A stretch of 64,000 nt of DNA from Impatiens glandulifera (GCF_907164915.1 NC_061869.1:40300840-40364839); one strand, 5' to 3'; numbered from the stretch's first letter, positions 49,123 through 60,582 are shown. Notes: generated by a model from the letters alone, not told the origin. Translations and numbers: made by a program.

Positions 49123-49734
49123 GAAGGAGCTGAAGAGGAATAAATGCAGGTGACAAGTTCTGAATTTTCTACAGCCTAAGTAAAAAAATTGTGTTCTATC
49201 TCTAGAACGCTTAAGCGCTTATTTGAAGTGTATTCTACAATTTCGGTTAAAATTGTACGAGTGTTATCGAGCAGGAAATAAGTCTCGAACGGATTGTGTT
49301 TGTATTACTTAGTGAATATCCTTCTCGCGGTTTCGAGAGGAAGGGGTGACGTAGGAGTTTTATCTCCGAACATCCATAAAAACCTGTTTTGTTATTTACT
49401 TTCCGCCTGCTTTACTTTATAACCGATCTGCACTAACCTACTAATACCGCTCCAACCGATTCAACATCACTTAAACCGAATTACTAAGCTCCAAAACCGA
49501 CCCAGTAATCTTCAAACCTGTCCTATTCAAATCCGGTTCTGCCTATCTCGTGTGTGTGCTGCTTCAACTTGAAACAAACCACTTCCGCGCTTGAATTCTA
49601 TTCAAGGGTTTGTGACAGTTTGTGTAGTATTGAAACCCCGGTATTAATCTCTAACCAGATTAATCACCAACCATTGAGTGAGACGCGTTAACCGGCCAAC
49701 CCCGGTCCTCCAGCCGCGACCTAGATCCTAACAA

Positions 49735-49753
49735 TTGGTACCCGAGCAGTTAG
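49735..49753 (+). other. primer-binding site of element B, mutated
   Basis: TTGGTACCCGAGCAGTTAG directly after the LTR, against TTGGTATCAGAGCAGTTAG in A. Three of the tRNA-matching bases are changed. Confidence 0.82.
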
Positions 49754-49772
49754 TTTCAATACTCAAGCAAGC

Positions 49773-51476
49773 ATGTCGTTCGATAGGCCCCCAATGCTAG
49801 AAGGTGACGACTTTGCCAACTGGAAGGCACACATGCACCTGCATTTAATCACCATGGATGACGAGATGCAGTTCATTAAAGCCGAAAGACCGATAATAAT
49901 TGATAAAGACAGAAAGGAGTGAACAACTGAAGATAGGAGAAGAAACAATCTGGATAACCATGCTAGAAACCGCATCTCCAACGGTTTGGACAGAAACACG
50001 TATTGCAAGGTCCGAGATTACAAAACAGCAAAGGAAACATGGGAAGCCGTGATTCAGATTCATGAGGGAAATGAAAGAACCAAGGAAAACAAAATAATGG
50101 TGGCTACTTAGAAGTTTGAAAACATCAAGATGAGACCAGGAGAAACAATGAGAGAATACAGTGACCGGTTCATAGGTGTGATAGACGAGCTAGCAACTCT
50201 TGGCAAGAGGTATGACAACAAGGAAGTCATCATGAAAGCGTTAAGATCTCTTCCAAGTGCATGGGACATAAAGACAATGGTGATGAGGGAATCAAACTGC
50301 CTAAGCAAGATGAAGTTACACGATGTATTCGAAGATCTTAAGGCATATGAGTTTGAAATGAGATCTAGGACTGAAGAAGAAGTCTCAGCCTCAACCTCAA
50401 CCAGAGCATTGATCACATCCACTGAACCTGTTGCTCCTGCACCGATCAGAACCGCTGAACAGTTCATCGAGGATGCCATGGCAATGCTTGCACAGAAATT
50501 TGGCAGATTCATGAAGAGAAGCCAACCGACAAGCAATAACTATAACTATGGTGATAAATCTAATGTAAGATGTTATAACTGCAATTGTTTGGGACATTTC
50601 AAGTGGGAATGCAGAAAACCAAGGAGAGATGACCGGAAACCGGACAATCAGAATAACCGAAATAACTATCAACAAATCGGTGAAGGAAGTGAGGTTCAGA
50701 AAGCACTGATAGCCGATGATGGAGGAAGCTTATGGGCTCACAGTGACAGTGATGATGAACTTACCTGCCTTATTGCAAACGAGGAACAGGTATTTGACTC
50801 TCCTTGTGAAGAATTTACTAAAGATGAGTTATATAATGCATTGAATGATATGGTAGCAAAGTATAAGAACTTATTAACGTTATTACCTAATCAATTCAAC
50901 CTTAGAACCGACCTCATAGTACCCACCTTGACCGAACCAAAGATGTTACAACCTGATGAAACTCCTACCCTAGAAACTAAGGCAGCACCTGAACTACTCT
51001 CTAAGACCGAACAACTCAAGAAGCCAGTTCAAGAGCTGACCGAAGAGGAAAATGCCCGACTCCAGTATCGAATGGCCGCATGGAAAAGATCTAGTGAAAT
51101 GGTAAGCAAAATGTGTAGTTATAAGAGACACCCTACTTGCATGTTTGGTCTAGGATACAAAAACAATAGTTCCAAAAACCGAAAACACTTCGACAAAATG
51201 AGTCTCACAAAGGATAATCTTCCCTTTGTAAGTTTTGTCAGAAGTTCCTTAACCGCTGAAGAGGAATTAAGTGCCTATTATACGAAAGACAAACTAACCT
51301 ATATAGGTCCAACTGATTCTGAGAAATGGCTTCACTCTGAGAAAAGGAAAGTGAACCAGTTCAAAAATAGGCAAGCCAACTCACAACCACATAGGACAAA
51401 CCAAAGATCATCCCCACATAAGGCCTTCTTAGGAAAAGTAGAAAGACTCAAAACTAAGTGCAAGAAAATTAGTTAA
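49773..51476 (+). pseudogene. gag of element B
   Basis: Starts MSFDRPPMLEGDDFANWK like A. It is interrupted by TGA near 49,919 (a Trp codon in A) and by TAG at 50,109-50,111, identical in position to the TAG in A. The longest open part, 50,130-51,476, has the CCHC knuckle CYNCNCLGHFKWEC near 50,570. A 1-nt insertion near 51,430 moves the end out of frame relative to A. Pol lies in the +1 frame after the shared TAA near 51,552. Confidence 0.9.
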
Positions 51477-51538
51477 AACCTTAACCAGGAAAGTTGTCCG
51501 ACTTGTCAAAGTCTGGATACCTAAGGGACTAATCGCTT

Positions 51539-54500
51539 GTGGACCCAAGTAAATGTGGGTACCAAATAGTTGTAAATATGTACATTTTGCAGGATATGAA
51601 GAAACCGCTAGAAAACTCTGAATGGTACTTGGATAGTGGTTGCTCTAGACACATGACCGGGAACAACAACCTTCTAACCGATATCAGAATAGAAACCGGT
51701 GCATTAATCACCTTCGGTGACAACTCAAAAGGTAGAACCGTGGGCAAGGGTAAGATTGTCCATGGTAACTTGACAATTGATAATGTACTCTTAGTCGAAA
51801 ACCTACGTTTTAACTTGCTAAGCATTAGTCAAATGTGTGATGCTGGATACACTGTAGAATTTCTTAAACATACATGCTTAGTTAAAAACTCTCAAGGTAT
51901 CACACTGCTAACCGGAAATAGGTTAGGAAACATTTACAAGGTAGATTGGAATAATAAAGTAGAATATCCTATATGCATTATAGCTAAAACCGATCAAACC
52001 TAGTTGTGGCATAAAAGACTAAACCACTTAAACATGAAAACCTTAAACTATATCTGCGGTAAAAAGTTAGTCGAAGGAATCCCTGACATAGTGTTTAATA
52101 AGGATAAAGTCTGTTCAACATGTCAAATGGGTAAACAAACTAAGTCAACCTTTAAAAGTAAATGACACATTCAATCTAACCGATGCTTAGATCTTCTTCA
52201 CATGGATTTATTTGGACCGATTAGGGTCGTCAGCCTAGGAGGTATGCTTTACACTATGGTAGTTGTTGATGATTATTCTAGGTATACATGGGTAATATTC
52301 TTGCCATCCAAACGTGAAACCGCATCAAATTTGATCACACTGCTTAAACGTTTGCAAAATGAAAAATCAACATGCATTTATAGCATTAGAAGTGATAGAG
52401 GAACCGAATTTACAAATAGTACTCTAAATGCATTCCTCGATGAATCCGGTATTAGACACGAGTTGTCTAGTGCTAGGACTCCTCAACAGAACGGCCTGAC
52501 CGAGAGAAGAAACCGAACTCTCAAGGAAGCCGCACGGTCCATGATAGCCGATTCGGGTATTGCCCAGAAATTCTTGGCTGAGGCTATCAACACCGCATGT
52601 CATACACAAAACCGGTCTCTGATCAACAAGTTTCACAACAAACACCTTATGAGGTATACATTGACAGGGTTCCTAATCTTAGGTATCTTAAGATTTTCGG
52701 TTGTAAATTCTACATTCATATAAATGGAAAAACCTATTTATCTTCCTTTGATGCAAAATCCGATGTTGGGATCATGTTAGGTTACTCAACAGTTAGTAAA
52801 TCATATAGAGTATATAACACTAGAACTCTAACCGTGGAGGAATCACTTCATGTTGTTTTCGATGAATCGGTTGAAAACAACACTACATCCTTCTTTGATT
52901 TACACAACAGATTGGAAAATAACAATATCCATTCTGATAGTGAAGATGAGATTCTAGTTTTTAGGCGGTTTGTCCATGACCAAATGGGTAATGATGAAAC
53001 TCAGCCGGATCAAGCTGTCCCACGATAGGAAGCTGGCACTTCGGTCCAAACCGAGGAAATCGGTCGGTCTGACACTCTTGTCCAGCCTACCAATATGTCT
53101 AGCCTTGATCAAGTAAACGGTGATTTGGTAGACACTCCTGAACCGAACCTCAAAAGGAACACAAATCATCCTCCCGAGCTAATTATAGGTGACCCTTCAG
53201 AACCCGTTCGAACTAGGCGTCAAATCTTGGAGGAATATTTCAATTCCGCTTTTATATCCCAGATTGAGCCGAAAAAAGTGGATGAAGCATTGTCAGGTCC
53301 GGATTGGATCTTGGGAATGCAAGAAGAGTTAAACCAGTTTGAGAGTAATAAAGTCTGGTACCTAGTCCCTAGACCGAAAGATCAACCGGTCATAGGAACA
53401 AGATGGGTATTGAGAAATAAACTCAATGAAGACGGTTTGGTCACGAGGAACAAAGCCAGATTAGTGACACAATGATACAAACAGGAAGAAGGAATTGATT
53501 TTGAAGAATCATTTGCCCCTGTAGCTAGGATTGAATCTATTAGGATTTTTCTAGCTTTTGCTGCATTCAAAAATTTTAAAGTTTTTCAAATGGATGTTAA
53601 AAGTGCATTTTGAATGGTGACCTACGTGAAGAAGTATATGTTGAACAACCACCCGGTTTCAAAAATTCTGAACTGCCCAACCATGTATACCGGTTAAACA
53701 AAGCACTATACGGTCTAAAGCAAGCTCCTAGAGCCTGGTATGACACACTAACCGCATTCTTGTTAAAACATGATTTCACCATCGGTTCGGTGGACAAAAC
53801 ATTGTTTAAATTTGAGAAAAAGAACACATCCTAATTGTTCAAATATATGTAGATGATATCATCTTCGGTTCAACCGATCCTAAGTTATGTGATAAATTCT
53901 CAACCCTGATGACTAACAAATTTGAAATGAGTATGATGGGAGAATTAAGCTTCTTCCTAGGTCTTCAGGTTAAGCAACTCGAAGAAGGAACTTTCATAAG
54001 CCAACCCAAGTACACTAAGGAACTTCTAAAGAAATTTTGGATGGATATGTGCTCCTCAGCCGCTACTCCAATGAGCTCATCGGTCAAACTGGACAAGGAT
54101 GATGACGGTCAGGCAGTAGACCTGACTGCTTACAGAGGCATTATCGGCTCTCTCCTATACCTGACAGCAAGTAGACCGGATATACTATTTGCGGTCGGTG
54201 TGTGTGGAAGATTCTAGGCTAATCTAAAACAGTCTCACTACACAGCCGCAAAGCGAATCTTGAAATACCTAAAGGGAACTCCTAACGTCGGCCTGTGGTA
54301 TCCAAAGGACTCATCTTTTAACCTCACAAGTTACTCAGATGCAGATTATGCAGGTTGCAAGGTTGATAGAAAAAGCACCAGCGGAACATGCCAATTCCTA
54401 GGTGATCGGCTTGTCTCATGGAACATCAAGAAACAGACATCAATGGCCACATCAACCGCAGAAGCTGAATACTTAACAACCGGAAGTTGTTGTTCACAAT

Positions 54501-54811
54501 TTTTTTGGATCCAACAACAATTGAAGGATTTCGGTATCATAGCCGAAGAGTCTCCAATTTTCTATGATAACACAAGTGCCATAGCAATCACCTACAATCC
54601 GGTCCTACACTCCAGGACCAAGCACATTGACATAAGGCACCACTTCATTCGGGAACATGTCATGTTGAAGCATATCCGGTTGGAATACGTATCGACAGAA
54701 CAACAAGTAGCCGATATCTTCACAAAGCCTCTGCAGGAAGCTAAGTTTTCTCAATTCAGACTCACACTTGGTTTAACCGATATTAGTCAGATTATTCCTA
54801 AAAATGCTTAA
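51539..54811 (+). pseudogene. pol of element B: protease, integrase, RT, RNase H
   Basis: Protease WYLDSGCSRHMTG near 51,625; integrase His-Cys domain near 52,005-52,140 and DDE core (LFGPIRVVSLGG, DDYSRYTW, RSDRGTEF) at 52,202-52,723; integrase tail to 53,028; RT start VIGTRWVL near 53,390; FQMDVKSAF near 53,590; catalytic YVDDIIFGS near 53,848; RNase H SYSDADYAGC near 54,330 to ADIFTKPLQE near 54,710. Lesions: TAG near 52,001, TGA near 52,162, a frameshift near 52,640, TAG near 53,026, TGA near 53,473, frameshifts near 53,611 and 53,830, and TAG near 54,216. Not functional as it stands. Confidence 0.93.
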
Positions 54812-55257
54812 AAGGGAAATCGGTTCGAACGGACAAAACCGGTAGTTCCTCCTAAATTGTCGGATTCCAAATTCACCAAGGTATCTATGGAAGAACCGCT
54901 TTGTCTATCAGTTAGAGTAAACCGACTGGTTACTTAGTGCATGCACCAATTAACCGCATCGGGACGAATGACTGAAAAACCAACCAGTTTGAAAGTAGTT
55001 TACTTCGGATTATTTGGCTTTCAAACAAAAGTGGAATAATTATCTGTGTTTAAAAGTATCTGTTCTGAAAAACTGTCTTTTCAAAGTAAAATGGTCATAC
55101 CTCAAAAGACGTGAAGATACGATATCTTTCACCGTCCAGGCCTATGACCCACATCCTAGGTTGTAGACATGCTTATTTTATGCAAAATGCTTTATCCTAT
55201 GGTTAATAGACATCATTACTTGCAACACACTGGATAATAAGATCATCCCTCCACTAA

Positions 55258-55264
55258 TATATAA
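55258..55264 (+). promoter_or_regulatory. TATA box for x1 in element B
   Basis: TATATAA in CCACTAATATATAAGTTAG, 61-67 bp before the x1 ATG, as in A. Confidence 0.6.
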
Positions 55265-55324
55265 GTTAGACAAACCTTAAACAAAACAATCACAAGCTAC
55301 AACTTATCTTCTCACTAAGATAAA

Positions 55325-56068
55325 ATGTCTCAGTTTCCAAACATCCTTCAAGTGGATTTCGAATCTGCTCTAGGTATTGAGCATTACGATGTCTTCAAGA
55401 TGATTAAGTCACTTGAAGACACCGGTCTCAAACACTTTCTAGATGACAAACATGTCATCTTCCCAGAAACAGTCCTGGAATTTTTGTATAATGCCAGGAT
55501 TTTCCGAGGAACTCCTCACTTCGACACTCACATTCAGTCCAAGGTGGGAGGGACTGTGTTCGATTTCACTGAAAGTGATTTTGCTAGATGTTTCGACCTA
55601 CCGAAACAAGGGCTGACCGACCTAAACGTTCCAGCTGAACTAAAGGCCGAAATCGCCTTAAGCTTTGCTCGGTCAAATCACCAGGTTAATGACCATGGTG
55701 CCAAATCATTGTTGAGAGCTGAGTACCAGCTTCTCAACGATGTCATCGGTCGAGGCATCCTGGGAAGGGACGTGACCAACACTTATTGTACCGCAACTTT
55801 CAACATGATGACTGCCATAACCACGGGTACGCCAGTCAACTGGTCAAGAGTGTTGTTCGATGTCCTAATCTGGATGATCGGTATTCGGACAATCGGTCTC
55901 GTTCCTCAGATAAGCTGTCTACTTCTGAAACTTGGAGTTCCACTCTGTCCAGGAGAAGGGTTGAACCAAACCCAGGTCATCACCAAAGAGGTCACCGATA
56001 AATTCTATGAGCGGTTTGAGAAATCCTGGAAGAGAAGGAACCGCCACCTCAACTCATCCAGCAACTAA
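55325..56068 (+). CDS. accessory protein x1 of element B, intact, 247 aa
   Basis: Starts MSQFPNILQVDFESA and ends with a basic segment (KRRNRHLNSS). Same length as x1 of A, about 83% identical by eye with no indel. Shared cassette features: VDF near residue 11, SLEDTGLK, EF.YN.R, DFTESDFARCFDLP, a central YQLLNDVIGRGI, NMMTAITTGTPVNWSRVLFD and PGEGLN. Weakly similar throughout to x2 and x3, so all three likely arose by duplication. No transmembrane segment, so a classical envelope role is not supported. Function unknown. Lies about 510 bp after the RNase H stop, same strand. Confidence 0.87.
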   Translation: MSQFPNILQVDFESALGIEHYDVFKMIKSLEDTGLKHFLDDKHVIFPETVLEFLYNARIFRGTPHFDTHIQSKVGGTVFDFTESDFARCFDLPKQGLTDLNVPAELKAEIALSFARSNHQVNDHGAKSLLRAEYQLLNDVIGRGILGRDVTNTYCTATFNMMTAITTGTPVNWSRVLFDVLIWMIGIRTIGLVPQISCLLLKLGVPLCPGEGLNQTQVITKEVTDKFYERFEKSWKRRNRHLNSSSN

Positions 56069-56419
56069 GTCACTCCTTCCTACAACCGGTCATTTTGCTG
56101 TACGCACCGGTTGTATCAGTGTTCAACTCTATTATGATCATTTCGGTTTAGTCTATGACAATTTCGGTTTTTAATCTTTCAACTTCCGGCTTCTTGCACT
56201 TTCTCATTAATGATAGTAACTTTCAACTTCCAACTACATGAGTAATTACTATCTAACAAGATTAGTTACTTTTCAACTAGATTCTTTGCCTCGAGCTCCG
56301 CAACCGGTCAAAAGTAACTCCTTCCCAAGGAGTTTTGGAAGCATAAATATTCTCTTCATTAATAAGACAAAACTGAATTTCAACATTAAATGCTAATATT
56401 TTCCCTCCAATTTCGGATC

Positions 56420-56426
56420 TATATAA
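56420..56426 (+). promoter_or_regulatory. TATA box for x2 in element B
   Basis: TATATAA in GGATCTATATAAGGAACTCC, about 77-83 bp before the x2 ATG. Conserved in A. Confidence 0.62.
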
Positions 56427-56502
56427 GGAACTCCACCTTATCAACTTAACACATCTCAAAACAAAACTCTTGAACTCTCTCTCTCTTGGCAAAGTCTGAA
56501 TC

Positions 56503-57204
56503 ATGTCGAGCCGAACTCTAAGGAACTTCTTGAGCATCGATTTCGACTCTTGCATGGAACATTGGGATCTGGAAACAAAGGAGTTCATGTTTGAGTCCTT
56601 AATCGACACCGGTCTTCGGGATTTTCTCGAAGAATCCGGACCCATACTCATTCCGGAAGTAACCCAGTTCTTCAACAATGCCTCTTTAAGAGGGGATTTC
56701 ATTGTTTCAGAGGTGAGAGGTCTCTATGTCTTTCTCGACGAGAGCGAATTCGCTAAACTGTTCAACCTGCCCACAGAAGGGTTTTCTGACTTCCCAACCC
56801 GGGTGGGATGCGCCGCAACCGACTATTCGGAAATGTTCTCCGGAACCGATGTACCGGTGGAGAACCACTGGCTAAAAACCCACCTTGCCCACCACATCCA
56901 ACTCCTCTACGAGATTGTCAACCGTTCCATCATTTGCCAATCTCCCAACCAACACTATTCCATAAAAGTGTTTGACATGATGACCTACATTGTCAGGAAC
57001 ACACCCATAAATTGGTCATCGGTTATCTTCCAAAACCTGAAGAAAATGGTCGAGACCAAGAAAGGTCTCAGTTACGCTCCTCACCTAAGCCGGCTATTTC
57101 TTAAGTACTGTCCAGAATTTGGACCCGTTACACCGTCATCCCCATCAAACATTCTTGATATGGATGGGGTGGAGGACAAGCTCTCCAGAATAGTCATTAC
57201 ATAG
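56503..57204 (+). CDS. accessory protein x2 of element B, intact, 233 aa
   Basis: Starts MSSRTLRNFLSIDFDS. Cassette signatures: LIDTGLRDFLEESGP, IPEVTQFFNNASLRGDF, EFAKLFNLPTEGFSDFP, HHIQLLYEIVNRSIIC, MMTYIVRNTPINWSSVIF and APHLSRLFL. The equivalent positions in x1 read SLEDTGLK, LEFLYNARIFRG, DFARCFDLP, AEYQLLNDVI, TPVNWSRVLF and QISCLLL. The copy in A has lost its start and has two stops. No catalytic motif or membrane segment. Function unknown. Confidence 0.85.
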   Translation: MSSRTLRNFLSIDFDSCMEHWDLETKEFMFESLIDTGLRDFLEESGPILIPEVTQFFNNASLRGDFIVSEVRGLYVFLDESEFAKLFNLPTEGFSDFPTRVGCAATDYSEMFSGTDVPVENHWLKTHLAHHIQLLYEIVNRSIICQSPNQHYSIKVFDMMTYIVRNTPINWSSVIFQNLKKMVETKKGLSYAPHLSRLFLKYCPEFGPVTPSSPSNILDMDGVEDKLSRIVIT

Positions 57205-57512
57205 GTTGTAATTTCATTTCCTATGTACTTTAAATCGATCAATGAATCGGTTTTTATCTTATATCTTTCATTTCAATGAATATCTATTTTAGCTTGATAA
57301 CCGAGTCAATAATTGCAAAATCAGAATATCCATCCATCTAACTAGTCGATTAATATCAATAAACTACTTCATTGAAAAATCCGGTCAAAATCAAAAACCG
57401 CATCATCGCGGCTAATAATCCGCTTCTTGAATAAACGGTTAAAAAGAAGAAACAATTAATCACCGGTTACATAACCGTAATCAAAAGACCGCTCAAAGTC
57501 CTCGGAGGTAAA

Positions 57513-57632
57513 TTTCCCGCACATGGACTCCCGCCTATGGGTTCCCGCTCAAAAATCCCGCCTATGGCTTTCCCGCCTTCAGTTTCCCGCCCATGGTTTC
57601 CCGCTCAATGCTCTTGGAGGGAAAATTCCCGC
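57513..57632 (+). promoter_or_regulatory. cluster of TTTCCCGC (E2F-like) motifs upstream of x3
   Basis: Exact TTTCCCGC at 57,513-57,520, 57,569-57,576, 57,583-57,590 and 57,597-57,604, plus GTTCCCGC at 57,541 and ATTCCCGC at 57,625, all on one strand 50-170 bp before the x3 TATA box. TTTCCCGC fits the plant E2F/DP consensus TTTSSCGC. A has only one ATTCCCGCC here. Confidence 0.5.
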
Positions 57633-57680
57633 CTAAAAGTGATGGGACGGTTCGCGACGGTTGGAATTCAAAACCGCAAC

Positions 57681-57688
57681 TATAAATA
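57681..57688 (+). promoter_or_regulatory. TATA box for x3 in element B
   Basis: TATAAATA, 118 bp before the x3 ATG; identical octamer and spacing in A. Confidence 0.65.
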
Positions 57689-57805
57689 GGGTCCTTAGTT
57701 ATTTTATTTCATTCTCACGCGAATCGGCTTTCTCTCTCTAGCTTTCAGCTTCCTCAAACTCTCTCAAATCCTTATTCTCTTGCTCTCTCAGTTCGATCAT
57801 CTAAA

Positions 57806-60481
57806 ATGGGTCGCGATTCCGTGTTATTCAAACATATCATCCAAGTCGACTTTGAGGAAATCCGGGAAAACGGTTCGGCTCCGGCAAAGAAGGTGTTATC
57901 CCGGATCTCCGAGTCCGGCCTTGAACATTTTCTGGGCGGTCCTTTCGTACTATACCAGGATGCGGTTAACGAATTTTTCCAAACCGCATTCATCACCGGA
58001 GGATCAATAATTGCAAACATCGGCGATCAGCAGCTCGAACTGACGGAGGAGTCGGTCGCTGAAATTCTACATCTACCATCCGAGGGAAGCAACTTCTCGG
58101 CGGCCTTGGATGAGGAGACATTCGAGGCAGTTTGCCAGATCCTTTCGGAAACCGAGGTCCCTATCGAGATCTCTGGAAAGAAATCATCTCTTCGACCGGA
58201 GTACCGACCACTATGTGATATTTTCAAAAAATCAGTCCAAGCAAGAGAGGGAAACTATGATATTCTCACCCGGGCAAAGATCGAGATGCTTGCCGGTTTA
58301 GTCAACGACATCAAAATAAACTGGGCTAAGGTAATTTTCAATAACCTATGTGAAATGGTGGATCCGACTTCCACCCGGTCATGGGGATACGCCATCCCAC
58401 TTGGAAAAATCATGCGCCATTTCAACATCAACACCGGTCCTGGTGTTCTTCTCGCCTCAAGCAAAATCATAAGGTCCCATCAATTCAAGGACATGAAAAG
58501 CAGAAGAAAGGCCTCCGGTTCTACAGGTGGCCGAAAGAAGAAGGCAACCGGTAAGAAAGCAGCTCCGGTAAAAGAAAATACGGAAGCAAGAAGGTTAGAC
58601 AACCAACCGGATCGGCTGATCTGCGGTCAGACACTCCTAATGATGAGGATTCGGCATCCAGTTCTGACCGAACCATTACACAAAATACTGGAGGCGATCA
58701 ATCCGGTAAAGGGAAAGGACCGATAGTCGAGGAACATCGGTCAGTCTTGACAATGCTGATACCGGTGCAGACGGCCTTAGGGAGGAAGATGCCCACGCTG
58801 ATAATAACACACGAAAAACGACCGAGGATCTTGTCAGCAGAATCATGGATGAGATACACCAGCAGGCACGCGCGGCAGCCGAGGTGTTCTTTCAATGGAT
58901 CCGGCACCGGCATCAGATATTCTATAAGAACATGCCACCGGATCTCACCGCTAGCCAGAAATTCGAGAAATTAATGGAAATGGAGGAGGAGGTCATCAGC
59001 CTCACAAAGGCTAACGACGTCACAACCGCCCTAGAACGAAACACGGTAGTCGAACCGCGTGCTCGGTTACAAAGGCTCACTGAACACATTCAACGGCTAC
59101 AAGAAAAGCATACTCCGGGAACACCGAATTCTCAACTTCAACTTTTGGTGTTAGAAATGCTTACGGTCAAGGAAAGGGCACTGACCGAGGAGGTGGCGTG
59201 GCTTGAAACGGAGCCCGATCACCATGATACTTCGAACTCATCCATATTGCCTCCTAAGGATGTTGGCGGTTAGAATCCGACCGATGAAGAGCTACCCTCT
59301 CCTCCACCGGACCAGAACATCAACAAGACCGAAGTTAGGACAGAGACACCTCTCACCGACCTTCGAGCATCTGCTCAAACCGGGGATTCGGAACCGGCCA
59401 TAACGGAAGAGAGGGTCAAAACTCTCATTGAAGAATTTGTCAACGACGCGGTTCAGCCCTTGAAAAAGATAAAAGAAATTGCGGTTAAAGCAGTCGAGAT
59501 ATCCGAGATGACAAAGGATGATCTAGGCAAGGCGGTCGAGCGAATCACGTCGGTTGAAACGAACTACGGTAATACAGATCAACTGTACGACGCTCATTTA
59601 GATCGAACCAAGGCATTGGAGGATATAACTCCGAAATTGTGGATGACCTCGCTTCGGTCAGCCAAAAGGTAGCCGATATGGAACGGTCTCAAGAAAAGAC
59701 CGATCAAAGGTTGACAAAGGTCGATGAGGACCTGGCTCGATCAGGTGCCCAAGCCGGCTCGACACTTCACAGGGTAATAACTTTTGAAGAAAATAATACG
59801 ACCCTTGAGGAAAAGAATGCCAAGCTTGAAGCCGATCTCAATGCGGTCACCGAATAGGTGACAGAGTTAATAGCGGCTAAGCTGGCTGCCGATAAGGCAA
59901 TTGAGGAGGCGAACGCTCTGGCTGCTCAGAAACTCCAAGATGCGCAGGACGAGCAGACTCGGATATAGAAGAAAGCGGCAGCGGCTGATGCGAACATAGT
60001 CGGCCATATGCAAAACTTGGCGGTCAATGCACCGGCCATCGCAAAGTCCATAGCGGCTCAACACGTCGAAGATGCTAACCGGCTAAAGGCTCAACAAGAA
60101 ACGTATAACAAGTTCGCAAAGGCTCACAAGAAGTCCCAGGCGGTTGCTTCCTCTTCTGTTCCGGTCACACGTAAAAGGAAAGCGGCTTCGAGAAAGACGT
60201 AAATTACTGGACTACTGGACAGAGTCACTGACACAATTGTTGACCCTCCACCCAACCCGGTTTTGCAAACCGAAGATGATTTCGAGGAAGAGCTCGAGCC
60301 ACAACTCCAGAGACAGCGGTGCTTGAATGTGGTTCCAATCAGATCGATCGGTCAATCGTTCTCTCCTCACACCGGCACCTTAGGCGGTCAAGGACCCTCT
60401 TCAAGGCCAGCTCAAGTGGTCAAAGGACAAACAACCGATGAACTGCTGGAACAGTTCCTGCCACCTAGAGCAAAGAAATAG
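57806..60481 (+). pseudogene. accessory ORF x3 of element B with coiled-coil tail
   Basis: Start MGRDSVLFKHIIQVDFEE. Residues 1-230 are a cassette domain like x1 and x2 (SESGLEHFL, NEFFQTAFI, ESVAEILHLP, KINWAKVIF, NTGPGVLL). A Lys/Arg-rich linker (GGRKKKATGKK) follows, then a long helical tail with segments like VISLTKAND, ERVKTLIEEFVND, LTKVDEDLARSG and LEEKNAKLEADL, and a basic cluster TRKRKAASRK near 60,170 that could be a nuclear signal. Total about 890 codons if continuous. Lesions: frameshifts near 58,612, 58,745 and 59,637, TAG near 59,271, 59,855 and 59,966, and TAA near 60,200. The tail suggests a self-associating protein; this is inference. Confidence 0.78.
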
Positions 60482-60582
60482 GGGTTTTCTTTACTTTTAT
60501 CTACTCACGTCTATTTTGGTTACCTATATATATAGCTTTCTACCTTAATATATCTCTTATATATATAGTGATTTTTGGAAAC

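Larger units (their letters stand above)
48537..49733 (+). repeat. 5' LTR of element B
   Basis: 1,197 bp, TGTTAGATAAAATTAG to GACCTAGATCCTAACA. It matches 60,833-62,066. Confidence 0.95.

Noticed and set aside
50108..50536. 142-codon minus-strand ORF inside element B
   Set aside because: Antisense of gag; the plus strand has the zinc knuckle and matches element A.
55325..60481. Cassette genes as a retroviral-type envelope
   Set aside because: No signal peptide, hydrophobic membrane span or fusion-peptide-like segment is visible in x1, x2 or x3.
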